Assembly: GCA_015272515.1 (NCBI GenBank)
Contig: JACYLN010000024.1
Coordinates: 142,073-177,602 of the forward strand
DNA length: 35,530 nucleotides
Source: Leptolyngbyaceae cyanobacterium C42_A2020_001
Lineage (GTDB): Bacteria; Cyanobacteriota; Cyanobacteriia; Leptolyngbyales; Leptolyngbyaceae
Reading direction: 5' to 3'
Positions 24,901-34,912 of the stretch are shown here, piece by piece (the stretch's first letter is position 1; every line of letters starts with the position of its first letter). Under the pieces are notes generated by a model. The model did no database searches. It saw nothing but the letters and a program-made list of their open reading frames with translations, and was not told where the DNA came from. The position numbers and the translations under genes were made by a program.

Positions 24901-25959
24901 ATGACAATTCTGTTGGCAGGTGATATCGGTGGCACGAAAACAATTTTGCGGTTGGTTCGATCTGATCACCTGGAGAATGCTCGGTTGCCGCTGCTCACTT
25001 CTCTCTATGAAGAAACCTACGCCAGCCGTGAATTCCCCGATCTCGTTCCGATGGTGCGTTTGTTTATGGCAACCGCCCAAACAGCTCTGGGGGAGGCTCT
25101 AATCCCAGAAAGAGCGTGTTTTGGGATTGCGGGTCCCGTGATTAATAACACCTCAAAACTCACGAATTTAGGGTGGCTGTTAGAAGCAGACGCGCTGAAA
25201 AAAGAATTAAAAATTCCCTTCATTCGTTTGATTAATGATTTTGCCGCCGTGGGATATGGAGTTTTGTGTTTGCAGCCTGATGATATTTATACGTTACGGG
25301 CTGGTGAACCTGATCCCCAGGGTACGATCGCCATTATTGGGGCTGGAACAGGCTTGGGGCAGGGCTATGTAGTGCCCTATCCCGGCGGGTGTCGGGTTTT
25401 TGCCACGGAGGGCGGGCATTGCGATTTTGCTGCTCAAACGGAGTTAGAAGTGCAACTCTGGCGCTACCTCAAGGAGCATTTCAATCTGGAGCGGATTTCA
25501 ACAGAGCGGGTGGTATCGGGCATTGGAATTCACTCGGTTTACTCATTTATGCGGAGTCGCGGCATTTGTGAAGAATCGCCTGACGTGGCGGAGGCATACC
25601 AAATCTGGCAGCAAGAGGCAGGCAAAGAAGAAAAAACAGTGGATCTGGCAGCGGTCATTTCTAAACACGCGATCGCTGAAAGTGATTATCTTTGTACCGA
25701 GACGATGAACTTATTCATCCGGGCTTACGGGGCAGAAGCCGGAAACTTAGCCCTAAAACTGCTGCCCTACGGCGGTGTTTACATTGCCGGAGGTATCGCA
25801 GCGAAGAATTTGCCCCTTTTGCAAAGGGGCGATTTTTTGGCAGCGTTCAACCACAAAGGGCGAGTTAGCTCCGCGATCAATCGCATCCCCGTTCATGTGG
25901 TGCTGAACCCACGGGTCGGGCTGATTGGTTCGGCGCTTTGTGCAGCTCAACTGATATAG
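24901..25959 (+). CDS. glk: Glucokinase
   Basis: Phosphorylates glucose to glucose-6-phosphate with ATP, letting imported or glycogen-derived glucose enter catabolism. The 352-residue protein belongs to the hexokinase-like Glk family (PF02685 type, not ROK). It has the phosphate-binding LAGDIGGTKTIL (5-16), the catalytic-Asp region FIRLINDFAAVGYGV, the second phosphate loop IIGAGTGLGQGYVV and the family motif ATEGGHCDFAAQT. Its C-terminal adenosine loop is GGVYIAGGIAAKNL. No ROK zinc motif is present. It precedes pgi, whose substrate it makes, by 200 bp. Confidence 0.95.
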   Translation: MTILLAGDIGGTKTILRLVRSDHLENARLPLLTSLYEETYASREFPDLVPMVRLFMATAQTALGEALIPERACFGIAGPVINNTSKLTNLGWLLEADALKKELKIPFIRLINDFAAVGYGVLCLQPDDIYTLRAGEPDPQGTIAIIGAGTGLGQGYVVPYPGGCRVFATEGGHCDFAAQTELEVQLWRYLKEHFNLERISTERVVSGIGIHSVYSFMRSRGICEESPDVAEAYQIWQQEAGKEEKTVDLAAVISKHAIAESDYLCTETMNLFIRAYGAEAGNLALKLLPYGGVYIAGGIAAKNLPLLQRGDFLAAFNHKGRVSSAINRIPVHVVLNPRVGLIGSALCAAQLI

Positions 25960-26159
25960 CGTCTAAAATTTGCCATAAAGAAAGGCGAACTCTTCAGATG
26001 GGTTGAAGAAAACACAGGAAAGTCTAAACAGCCTCCACAATGTAAGCGTGAATTCTTTGGAATAAGCTTGAACGGTGATTGAGTTTGTGGGCTTGGTAAA
26101 GGGATGTGAATTGTATAGGTGAATTCATTCAGATATTGAGATAACAGGCAGCGTCAACT

Positions 26160-27767
26160 ATGGTCGCAAGTGTAAGTAGAGATATGGACACGCAAGCACT
26201 TTGGAAACGTTACGAAGACTGGCTCTACTACCATTCGGGTTTGGGGCTGTATTTAGATATCAGCCGAATGCGGTTTGATGACACTTTACTTGAAAGCCTC
26301 AAACCCAAGTTTGAAAAAGCTTTCAAGGATATGGAAGCACTGGAAGCGGGCGCGATCGCCAACCCCGATGAAAACCGCATGGTGGGTCATTACTGGCTCC
26401 GCGATCCCGATATCGCTCCCGCTGAACAAAAGCAAGAAGTCATCGAAACCCTGGAGCAAATTCAAGTCTTTACTCAAAAAGTCCATTCTGGCGAGATTGC
26501 TCCCCCAGCAGCCCCCAAATTTACGGATATTCTCTCCGTTGGGATCGGCGGCTCTGCTCTGGGTCCGCAGTTTGTTGCAGAAGCGCTGGCTCCCCTAGAC
26601 TCGCCCATGCCTATTCACTTTATCGACAATACCGATCCGGCTGGCATTGACCGGATATTGACAAACTTGAGCGATCGCCTCAAGAGCACCCTCGTCATCG
26701 TTACCAGCAAATCTGGCGGCACTCCTGAAACTCGTAACGGGATGCTGGAAGTGAAACACGCCTACGAGCAACAGAATTTAAACTTTCCCAAACACGCCGT
26801 TGCCATCACCATGAAAGGCAGCAAGATGGATGAAATTGGGCAAATGGAAGGCTGGCTTGCCGAATTTCCCATGTTCGATTGGGTGGGCGGTCGTACGTCT
26901 GAAATGTCTGCCGTTGGGCTGTTAGCTGCTTCCCTCCAGGGTATTAACATTCAAGCGATGTTAGATGGCGCAAAAGAAATGGACGCTGCCACCCGTATTT
27001 CTGACCTCAAAACCAACCCTGCTGCCTTGCTAGCGCTCGCCTGGTACGCCGCTGGTAACGGCAAGGGTGAAAAAGATATGGTAATTCTGCCCTACAAAGA
27101 TAGCCTGTTGCTATTTAGCCGCTATCTTCAGCAACTGGTGATGGAATCGCTCGGTAAGGAGTTAGATTTAGACGGCAACCGGGTGAACCAGGGCATTGCT
27201 GTATATGGCAACAAAGGCTCAACCGACCAGCACGCCTACGTCCAGCAATTGCGAGAAGGAGTTCCAAATTTCTTTGCCACCTTCATTGAAGTGCTCAAAG
27301 ACCGTGAAGGCGAATCGATTGAAGTAGAACCCGGTGCGACCTCTGGTGACTTTCTTTCCGGCTTTTTACAAGGCACTCGGCAAGCACTTTACGACAATCA
27401 CCGCGACTCCATCACCATCACCGTACCCGAAGTCACACCCTATACAGTAGGCTCACTCATCGCTCTCTACGAACGAGCCGTGGGACTGTATGCCTCACTG
27501 GTAAACATCAACGCTTACCACCAACCAGGTGTAGAAGCTGGGAAAAAAGCTGCTGCTTCTGTGCTGGATTTACAACGGCGTGTAGTTGAAGCCTTAAATA
27601 CCGCAGCACAGCCCCTTTCTCTGGTAGAACTAGCCAACGCCGCCAATGCCACAACTGACGTAGAAACCGTTTACAAAATTGTGCGGCACCTGGAAGCGAA
27701 TGGGCGTGGGATTACAGTTCAGGGCGATCGCGCCAAACCCTCCAGCCTCAAAATCACACTCACCTGA
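26160..27767 (+). CDS. pgi: Glucose-6-phosphate isomerase
   Basis: Interconverts glucose-6-phosphate and fructose-6-phosphate, the branch point between glycolysis and the oxidative pentose phosphate pathway. The 535-residue protein carries the sugar-phosphate-binding [20 protein letters not shown], then [30 protein letters not shown], the catalytic-Glu region [16 protein letters not shown] and [15 protein letters not shown]. An ATG eight codons in ([17 protein letters not shown]) lines up better with the usual cyanobacterial N-terminus and may be the true start at 26184. The gap start lies 16 bp after this stop, with its own AAAGGAG ribosome-binding site, so the two are cotranscribed. Confidence 0.96.
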   Translation: MVASVSRDMDTQALWKRYEDWLYYHSGLGLYLDISRMRFDDTLLESLKPKFEKAFKDMEALEAGAIANPDENRMVGHYWLRDPDIAPAEQKQEVIETLEQIQVFTQKVHSGEIAPPAAPKFTDILSVGIGGSALGPQFVAEALAPLDSPMPIHFIDNTDPAGIDRILTNLSDRLKSTLVIVTSKSGGTPETRNGMLEVKHAYEQQNLNFPKHAVAITMKGSKMDEIGQMEGWLAEFPMFDWVGGRTSEMSAVGLLAASLQGINIQAMLDGAKEMDAATRISDLKTNPAALLALAWYAAGNGKGEKDMVILPYKDSLLLFSRYLQQLVMESLGKELDLDGNRVNQGIAVYGNKGSTDQHAYVQQLREGVPNFFATFIEVLKDREGESIEVEPGATSGDFLSGFLQGTRQALYDNHRDSITITVPEVTPYTVGSLIALYERAVGLYASLVNINAYHQPGVEAGKKAAASVLDLQRRVVEALNTAAQPLSLVELANAANATTDVETVYKIVRHLEANGRGITVQGDRAKPSSLKITLT

Positions 27768-27771
27768 TTAA

Positions 27772-28806
<1,035 letters not shown>

Positions 28807-28811
28807 CTCTT

Positions 28812-28844
28812 AAATCTCGGAGTTCTTAAAACACTCCGAGATTT
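28812..28844. terminator. Strong hairpin between gap1 and gpmA
   Basis: AAATCTCGGAGT (28812-28823) and ACTCCGAGATTT (28833-28844) are perfect 12-bp complements around a 9-base loop. No U-tract follows on the plus strand. It could be a partial terminator, an mRNA-stabilising structure or a processing site that sets gap1 and gpmA levels apart. Confidence 0.5.
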
Positions 28845-28864
28845 GGAAAGACTTAATAATCATC

Positions 28865-29560
28865 ATGGCTCAACTGATATTGACCCGTCACGGGCAAAGT
28901 CTCTGGAATGCTGCAAATAAATTTACAGGGTGGGTGGATGTTCCCTTAAGCGAATGGGGACGGGCAGAAGCCACGATCGCATCTTGCAAACTCAAGGATT
29001 ATCGAGTTCACGTTTGCTTTACCAGCAAATTGATACGGGCAATTGAGACGGCGATCTGTATTTTGACTGAGCGCGATGATATTTGTGGCGGTAAAATTCC
29101 TGTCATCAAACATGAGTTAGAAGATCAAGATTGGCACGGCTGGGATAGATACAGTGGTGACCCAATGCAAGAACTGCCAATTTTTACGAGTGCTGCTCTA
29201 GACGAACGGTACTACGGGGATTTGCAGGGCTTAAATAAAGCAGAGACGGCTGAAAAATATGGTGCGGAACAAGTTCATGAATGGCGACGTTCTTATCATG
29301 TGCGTCCACCAGGGGGAGAAAGTTTAGAAGATACGCAAAAACGTGTGATTCCATACTTCACGAATCGAGTAATGCCTCATATTTTGGAAGGTGAGAATGT
29401 GTTGATTGCAGCGCATGGAAATTCTCTCCGCTCTATTATTATGCGGTTAGAAAATGTGCCCCCTGAAGAAGTTCCAGGACTAGAACTGGAAACGGCTGTG
29501 CCAATTGTGTATGAGATAAATTCGACTGAGCAAGTCACCAGCAAAAAAATTCTAAAGTGA
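28865..29560 (+). CDS. gpmA: 2,3-bisphosphoglycerate-dependent phosphoglycerate mutase
   Basis: Interconverts 3- and 2-phosphoglycerate in lower glycolysis. The 231-residue protein has the phosphohistidine His9 in LILTRHGQSLWN, then FTGWVDVPLSEWGRAEA and the substrate loop LDERYYGDLQGLNKAETAEKYG, which marks the cofactor-dependent GpmA type, and the second His in VLIAAHGNSLRSII. There is a short insertion region (GGKIPVIKHELEDQDWHGWDR) around residue 80 that is longer than in E. coli GpmA. It lies 58 bp after gap1, past a strong hairpin, and 65 bp before tal. Confidence 0.93.
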   Translation: MAQLILTRHGQSLWNAANKFTGWVDVPLSEWGRAEATIASCKLKDYRVHVCFTSKLIRAIETAICILTERDDICGGKIPVIKHELEDQDWHGWDRYSGDPMQELPIFTSAALDERYYGDLQGLNKAETAEKYGAEQVHEWRRSYHVRPPGGESLEDTQKRVIPYFTNRVMPHILEGENVLIAAHGNSLRSIIMRLENVPPEEVPGLELETAVPIVYEINSTEQVTSKKILK

Positions 29561-29625
29561 AGCCAAAAGATTGTACGCAGACGGTCAATTTCGTATTTGT
29601 ATCATCACTGTAGAGGATTCTGAAC

Positions 29626-30801
29626 ATGGCAAAAACCTTACTTGAGCAATTGCGGGACATGACGGTTGTGGTTGCGGATACTGGCGATTTGCAAGCGATC
29701 GAGAAGTTTACTCCACGCGATGCAACAACGAACCCATCGCTGATTACCGCAGCCGCTCAAATGCCTCAGTATCAAAGTATTGTGGATGATACATTGCTTC
29801 AGGCAAAACAGGATTTGGGCGATCGCGCCTCGGATGATGACGTGGTGACGTTAGCGTTTGATCGCCTTGCTGTTTCCTTTGGCAAAAAAATTATCGCCAT
29901 TGTACCTAAACGCGTATCAACTGAAGTGGATGCTCGCCTGTCTTACGATACAGATGCCACGATCGCCAAAGCCCGGTATCTGATTACAGAATACGAAAAA
30001 GCCGGAATTTCGCGCGATCGTATTTTGATTAAAATTGCGGCAACCTGGGAAGGCATTAAAGCTGCCGAAGTTTTAGAAAAAGAAGGGATTCACTGCAATC
30101 TGACGCTGCTGTTTGGGCTACATCAAGCGATCGCCTGTGCCGAAGCCGGGGTCACGCTGATCTCTCCATTCGTGGGGCGCATCCTCGATTGGTATGTGAA
30201 AGACACGGGCAAGCAATATGAAGGAGCTGACGATCCCGGCGTGCAATCCGTTACAAAGATCTACAACTACTACAAAAAATTTGGCTATACAACAGAAGTG
30301 ATGGGAGCCAGTTTCCGCAATATTGGTGAAATCATTGAATTAGCAGGTTGTGACCTATTAACAATTTCTCCAAAACTGCTGGCAGAACTCGACTCTACCG
30401 AAGCTCAACTCATTCGCAAACTCGATCCTACCAAAGCCGCAACTCTGGATCTTGAGCAAATCACCATCGACAAAGCTACGTTCGACCAGATGCACGCCGA
30501 AGACAAAATGGCATCCGAAAAGCTGTCTGAGGGCATTCAAGGCTTTACAAAAGCGCTGGAAACCCTGGAACAGTTCTTGAAAGACCGCTTATCCCGTTTG
30601 ATGGCTGGCAACACGGTTAATATGGCGGCAGAGGATATTTTCCATGCCTACGATATGGATGGCGACGGCTTTATTACTCGTGAAGAGTGGTTGGGTACGG
30701 ATGCCGTATTCGATGCATTGGACGAAGACCACGACGGCAAAATTTCACCGCAAGAAATGAATGCTGGATTAGGAGCTGTGCTTCAGTTGGCGAAAGTTTA
30801 G
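29626..30801 (+). CDS. tal: Transaldolase with C-terminal EF-hand pair
   Basis: Transfers a dihydroxyacetone unit between sugar phosphates in the non-oxidative pentose phosphate pathway. The 391-residue protein has an intact transaldolase barrel: the N-terminal [26 protein letters not shown], the Schiff-base Lys136 in [12 protein letters not shown] and the phosphate-site region [12 protein letters not shown]. After about residue 325 comes an added domain with two canonical 12-residue calcium loops, [12 protein letters not shown] (343-354) and [12 protein letters not shown] (366-377). Each has Asp at 1, 3 and 5, Gly at 6, Ile at 8 and Glu at 12. Similar fusions are known among cyanobacterial transaldolases, but calcium control is not established to my knowledge. 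An AGAGGA ribosome-binding site precedes the ATG. Confidence 0.94.
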   Translation: MAKTLLEQLRDMTVVVADTGDLQAIEKFTPRDATTNPSLITAAAQMPQYQSIVDDTLLQAKQDLGDRASDDDVVTLAFDRLAVSFGKKIIAIVPKRVSTEVDARLSYDTDATIAKARYLITEYEKAGISRDRILIKIAATWEGIKAAEVLEKEGIHCNLTLLFGLHQAIACAEAGVTLISPFVGRILDWYVKDTGKQYEGADDPGVQSVTKIYNYYKKFGYTTEVMGASFRNIGEIIELAGCDLLTISPKLLAELDSTEAQLIRKLDPTKAATLDLEQITIDKATFDQMHAEDKMASEKLSEGIQGFTKALETLEQFLKDRLSRLMAGNTVNMAAEDIFHAYDMDGDGFITREEWLGTDAVFDALDEDHDGKISPQEMNAGLGAVLQLAKV

Positions 30802-30810
30802 AGCATCACA

Positions 30811-30839
30811 GTGGGGACGTTCATGGCTAATGTCCCTAC
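30811..30839. terminator. Hairpin between convergent tal and histidine kinase genes
   Basis: GTGGGGACGTT and the reverse complement of AATGTCCCTAC form a stem of about 10 pairs, including one G-U, around TCATGGCT. It is the only structure in the 66-bp convergent gap and likely ends both transcripts. Similar GGGAC...GTCCC palindromes recur between cyanobacterial genes. Confidence 0.45.
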
Positions 30840-30867
30840 AATACTCAATTCTCCATTGCAAAAACTT

Positions 30868-33800
30868 CTACAGCCGCAGGGAAGTTTCTATTTGAAGCGG
30901 AAATTCCACAGTAAATCGAGTTTCAGAGTTGGCACTTTGAACGGTGATTGCTCCTTGCAACCGATCCACCAATTTTTTGACCAGCGCTAATCCCAGTCCT
31001 GTTCCGCCATGTCTCCAGGGATCATTGTTAGGAATGCGATAGAAGCGATCAAACACACGGGTTAATTCTGTAGATGGAATTTCAACTCCAGTATTGCTGA
31101 CTGTGATTTGAATGCTGTAGGGACAGTGGAAGTCAGCATTGAATTGTTGAGCGGCGATCGCGATCGTTTCCCCAGCAGGAGTATACTTACAGGCATTTTG
31201 CAGAAGTTCAGCCAGGATGCGCTCAATGTATTTGAGATCGGTCGTCAGTGGTGGCAAATCATCTGGAATCTGAAAGTGCAATTGCTGCTGATGTTGAGCG
31301 ATTTTCTGCTCAAACGGTTCTGCGATCGCGGGTATCCAGTCTTGCAGGCGAATTGTGCTGAGCAGCAATGGATCGGCATCTGCTTCCAACCGAGACAGAT
31401 CTAAAAGATCATTAATTAAGGTGATCTCTCGATTGCATTCCGTGTTGAGGATCTGAAAATACTGAGATGTATGATTAGCCTCCTCACTAAAATTAAGCCG
31501 ATTCAGTTCCAAAAAACCTGCATCTTTTAGAACAATTTCCAACATTTGAGTTGCCATTTTAATGTTGGACATGGGGGTTCGCAGTTCATGAGAAACCGTG
31601 CTGAGAAAATCATCCTTGAGTCGATTCAATCGTTCTAATTCTCGCACCTGGGTTTGGGCGGCTTGATAGAGACGAGATTGACGCAGCGCGATCGCGCATT
31701 GATTAGCAACTTGTTGAATCAACCGTACTTCCAGATCGTTAAACCATTCCCCCTGCGGTTTAAACAACCAAAGATTGCCCAAAACCCGTTGACCTTCTGT
31801 AATGGGACACGCAAAGACCGTATACCGACAAGCATTTTGGCGGAGCTGATCAGGTGCAATCAAACAGATATGGGCAGCTTGTCCCTTCAGCAACTGAAGA
31901 TGAATCAGCGTATTTTCAGTAATTTTAAGCGTGCGTCCTACTGCCGCAGTTAATAAATGAGTGCATTCATGCGTGATCGTGCAAATAGTGTTGTCATCAG
32001 AGTAAAGTCCAGCATCACAACAGGCAACGCCCAAGCCGTGCGCTAATTCCTGAACAGCCGTTTGGAGAATTTGATCTTCATCCAAACTATCGCGCACACT
32101 GTCCGTGATTCGTTTTAGTAAGGATTCAAACAACAGAGATTGCTGAAGCTCAGCCGTGCGGTCTTGCACTTCTCGCTCTAATTTGATGTTGAATTGTTGC
32201 ACCTGTTGATAGAGGTAGGATTGATGAATGGCGATACTCACCTGATTGGCGATCGCAATCAATAAATCAATCTCCCACTGCTGCCAATTCCGCGGCGCTG
32301 AACATTGATGAGCAATTAAAAATCCCCAAAGTTGATTTTGATGCAGGATCGGTACAGTCAATTGAGCCTTAGCCGTTGAAGCCAATAAATAATCGAGCGG
32401 ACAATCAATCGCTGCATCCCTTGAAAAATCATTAATCACTCTGGGTTGCTGGCACAGAAGGGGTTCGCACTTGGGGTGGCAACTGGTGATATACACCTCG
32501 TGAAGTAATGAAGACTGTCCTTGAGCCAGTGCCTCTGTTTCTACTTTCCCAACGCTGCTAGGGCAGATGCGATAAGTTAAAACGCGATCGCACTGGAGTA
32601 GCGTTAAAACATCTGTCACCGTCACATTTAGGATTTCATCCAGTTCCAAACTCTGTCGAATGTGCTGAGTAATTGTGTTTAACAATCGTTCTCGCTCAGT
32701 CTGTTGGTGCAGCGATTCTTCGGCTAATTTGCGTTCGGTAATGTCTTGAAGGACTCCGTGCCACGCGATCGCGCCATTGTTGCGGCGCTCTGGCTGAGAA
32801 GCTGCCCGTAACCATTTAACCTTGCCGGAAGGCGTGATAATTCGCCACTCATGCAGAAACGGCGATAGATTTTGAGCACTTTGAGCGCATGCCTCCCTGT
32901 ACTCTTGCAAATCGTCAGGATGCACCTGGTTCAAAAGGGCAATTGCAGCATTTTGCTTGAGCAATTCGAGTGGTGTTTCATGAATTGCCTCAGCTGCCGC
33001 GCTCAGATATTCAAACCACACATAGCCATCCGGATTTTGCACAATAGTGTAGATATTGGCAGGAGCCTGTCGGCTGAACTGGTCAAGCCATTGCTGATTC
33101 TTTTGTAAGATCTCACTCTGCAATCGCAATTGTTCTTCCGTGCGTTTGCGGTTAATTAGGGAAGCGACGTAGTTCGCCAAACTATTTCCCCAGGTTAGAA
33201 ACTGTTCACTAATTGGCACAACATCAGAATGAGCCAGGCTCAATGTTCCCAGGATTTCCTGCTCTACCCGCATGGGAATGCAGAGAAAGGTTCTAATCCC
33301 CAATTGGTTTAAGGTTTGATTAGCGTTGCAGATTTTTGTTTCATTAGAGGAGTAAGTTTTGACAATGAGTTGCCCAGTTGTTGCAACCATACCAGACAGT
33401 GTTTGGCAAACAGGAACTTCCAACATTGTTGAACCCTCAGGCAGGGGAATTCCTTTAACGCCAACAAATTGCATCAATTGTTTGGTAGGGTCATATAGCT
33501 CGATCGCCACAATCGGAAACTGAGTTGTTGTACTAATTTCCTCCACGATGGCTTGAAATGCACTTTGGAGGGAGGGGGCATTGAGAGTGATTTGGGAAAT
33601 TTGGCACAACGTTCGCAATTCGTTGTTTCTAAGATTCAGTTCAATCTCTGCCTGTTTGCGATCGTGTACCTCTTGTCTTAATTCCGCGTTGATCTGCTCT
33701 AATGCCTGAGTTCGTTCCTGAACGCGCTGTTCTAGTTCCTGCTGCAATCGGTAATTTTCAATTTCTGCCTGTTTGCGATCAGTAATATCGCGCAACACAG

Positions 33801-34170
33801 ATAGATGTTTGTGAGGCAAAAAATTGGCAGTTGCGGCAAACTTTACCGTCCGAATGCTGCCATCAAGACGAACCAGTTGAAACTCCCCCCTACTTTGTTT
33901 TTGGTGTTGAAACGACTGCCAGGCCTGACTAAAGTCAAAATTCGGCGGTGCAAAATCACTAATTCGTCGTCCCAGTAGTTGTTCTCGTGGTAGCCCAAAC
34001 AGATGACAGGCGGCTGGGTTGGCATCCACATATCTGCCATCGTCATCGGCAATGAGCATGGCATCGATCGCCGCTTCAAACAAGATGCGTGATGGGTGAT
34101 CACTCGGTGAGGGAGTAGGGTGGTGTAGATTCACGAGACAACTAACAAAATCTCCAGGTTGAGTGTGCAA
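30868..34170 (-). CDS. Multi-sensor histidine kinase (PAS-GAF-PAS-GAF-GAF-HisKA-HATPase)
   Basis: An 1100-residue soluble sensor kinase without membrane helices. In order: PAS1 (about 28-133, ending VLRDITDRKQAE), a coiled coil (133-185), GAF1 (188-345), PAS2 (365-480, ending LQDITERKLAEE), GAF2 (about 495-655), a coiled coil, GAF3 (680-840), HisKA with the phospho-acceptor His861 in STVSHELRTPMSN, and a HATPase domain with LLQNACKYTPAGE and GGTGLGLALVKK. GAF2 reads CDRVLTYR and LWGFLIAHQC like phytochrome-type GAFs and has Cys590 in DCPLDYLL near the bilin-linking position, plus Cys564 and Cys568. There is no receiver domain and no response regulator nearby, so it is an orphan kinase. The start is a TTG at 34170 with weak AGAG upstream; a GTG 12 codons later is an alternative. 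It converges with tal. Confidence 0.92.
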   Translation of the reverse strand: MHTQPGDFVSCLVNLHHPTPSPSDHPSRILFEAAIDAMLIADDDGRYVDANPAACHLFGLPREQLLGRRISDFAPPNFDFSQAWQSFQHQKQSRGEFQLVRLDGSIRTVKFAATANFLPHKHLSVLRDITDRKQAEIENYRLQQELEQRVQERTQALEQINAELRQEVHDRKQAEIELNLRNNELRTLCQISQITLNAPSLQSAFQAIVEEISTTTQFPIVAIELYDPTKQLMQFVGVKGIPLPEGSTMLEVPVCQTLSGMVATTGQLIVKTYSSNETKICNANQTLNQLGIRTFLCIPMRVEQEILGTLSLAHSDVVPISEQFLTWGNSLANYVASLINRKRTEEQLRLQSEILQKNQQWLDQFSRQAPANIYTIVQNPDGYVWFEYLSAAAEAIHETPLELLKQNAAIALLNQVHPDDLQEYREACAQSAQNLSPFLHEWRIITPSGKVKWLRAASQPERRNNGAIAWHGVLQDITERKLAEESLHQQTERERLLNTITQHIRQSLELDEILNVTVTDVLTLLQCDRVLTYRICPSSVGKVETEALAQGQSSLLHEVYITSCHPKCEPLLCQQPRVINDFSRDAAIDCPLDYLLASTAKAQLTVPILHQNQLWGFLIAHQCSAPRNWQQWEIDLLIAIANQVSIAIHQSYLYQQVQQFNIKLEREVQDRTAELQQSLLFESLLKRITDSVRDSLDEDQILQTAVQELAHGLGVACCDAGLYSDDNTICTITHECTHLLTAAVGRTLKITENTLIHLQLLKGQAAHICLIAPDQLRQNACRYTVFACPITEGQRVLGNLWLFKPQGEWFNDLEVRLIQQVANQCAIALRQSRLYQAAQTQVRELERLNRLKDDFLSTVSHELRTPMSNIKMATQMLEIVLKDAGFLELNRLNFSEEANHTSQYFQILNTECNREITLINDLLDLSRLEADADPLLLSTIRLQDWIPAIAEPFEQKIAQHQQQLHFQIPDDLPPLTTDLKYIERILAELLQNACKYTPAGETIAIAAQQFNADFHCPYSIQITVSNTGVEIPSTELTRVFDRFYRIPNNDPWRHGGTGLGLALVKKLVDRLQGAITVQSANSETRFTVEFPLQIETSLRL

Positions 34171-34229
34171 TAGAACTCTATGAAATCTCTAACTTGATGG
34201 AGATTCAACGAACCTGCTTGACAAAAGTC

Positions 34230-34260
34230 AGGAACCTGGGGAGTTCCTAATCTTAAGATT
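34230..34260. promoter_or_regulatory. Two adjacent palindromes in the divergent kinase/deaminase region
   Basis: AGGAAC (34230-34235) pairs with GTTCCT (34243-34248), and the perfect 12-bp palindrome AATCTTAAGATT (34249-34260) follows directly. A TTGACA (34218-34223) lies just upstream on the plus strand, but no good -10 follows at normal spacing. They could be operators for either gene. Confidence 0.3.
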
Positions 34261-34289
34261 CCCACACTTTATTGGCAAAATTACTTGAA

Positions 34290-34787
34290 ATGGCTGAAGC
34301 TAAAAATCATCCTAACCACGAACAAATGCTGCGGCATTTGCAACGAGCAAACGCGATCGCAATCCGGGCACAGCAGTTTGGGCATCATCCGTTTGGCGCA
34401 ATCCTGGTTGCCCCAGATCATGAAACCGTCTTGCTGGAACAGGGCAACGTAGATACTGTAAACCATGCTGAATCGGTGCTAGCGCGGGTTGCGGTCACCA
34501 ATTTTAGCCCAGAATATCTCTGGAACTGCACCCTCTATACCACTGTGGAGCCGTGTGTGATGTGTGCTGGAACTCAATACTGGGCAAATATTGGGCGATT
34601 GGTGTATGGCATCTCCGAAGCACGACTGCTAGAACTAACGGGCAATCACGCTCAAAACCCAACCATGAATATTCCCTGTCGTTACGTGTTTACCCATAGC
34701 CAAAAAGCGATCGCAGTATGGGATCCATTTGCCGAAGTCGAAGCAGAAATCGTAGCAATTCACCAAGACTTTTGGAGAACTTTGTGA
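34290..34787 (+). CDS. Nucleoside/cytidine deaminase-family protein
   Basis: A 165-residue zinc-dependent deaminase of the CMP/dCMP-type fold (which includes guanine deaminase and TadA). The zinc and proton-shuttle motif HAE (59-61, in VNHAESVLARV) and the PCxxC motif (88-92, in EPCVMCAGTQYWANIGRLVYG) are complete. GHHPFGAILVAPD matches the substrate strand. The sequence lacks the features that would settle on tRNA adenosine rather than a free base or nucleoside; the spacing and the VYGISEARLLEL stretch are closer to guanine-deaminase-like nucleoside deaminases. The frame opens six codons earlier at a TTG (34272); the ATG is preferred. A stem-loop follows the stop. Confidence 0.88.
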   Translation: MAEAKNHPNHEQMLRHLQRANAIAIRAQQFGHHPFGAILVAPDHETVLLEQGNVDTVNHAESVLARVAVTNFSPEYLWNCTLYTTVEPCVMCAGTQYWANIGRLVYGISEARLLELTGNHAQNPTMNIPCRYVFTHSQKAIAVWDPFAEVEAEIVAIHQDFWRTL

Positions 34788-34798
34788 CTGCAACTCAA

Positions 34799-34835
34799 GC
34801 GACTCAGTAGAACTACCCATTCTTGACTGAGTCGC
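34799..34835 (+). terminator. Stem-loop after the deaminase gene
   Basis: GCGACTCAGT (34799-34808) and ACTGAGTCGC (34826-34835) are perfect 10-bp complements with a 17-base loop, which can fold further through AGAA/TTCT. It begins 12 bp after the stop. No U-tract follows, so terminator function is inferred from position. Confidence 0.5.
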
Positions 34836-34912
34836 GCAAATTCTCCGGAGGGTCAGAAACAAGGGGCGAAGGAGTTGTCAGCAAATGCTCTCAACGCTAC
34901 TCATCTCTACAC

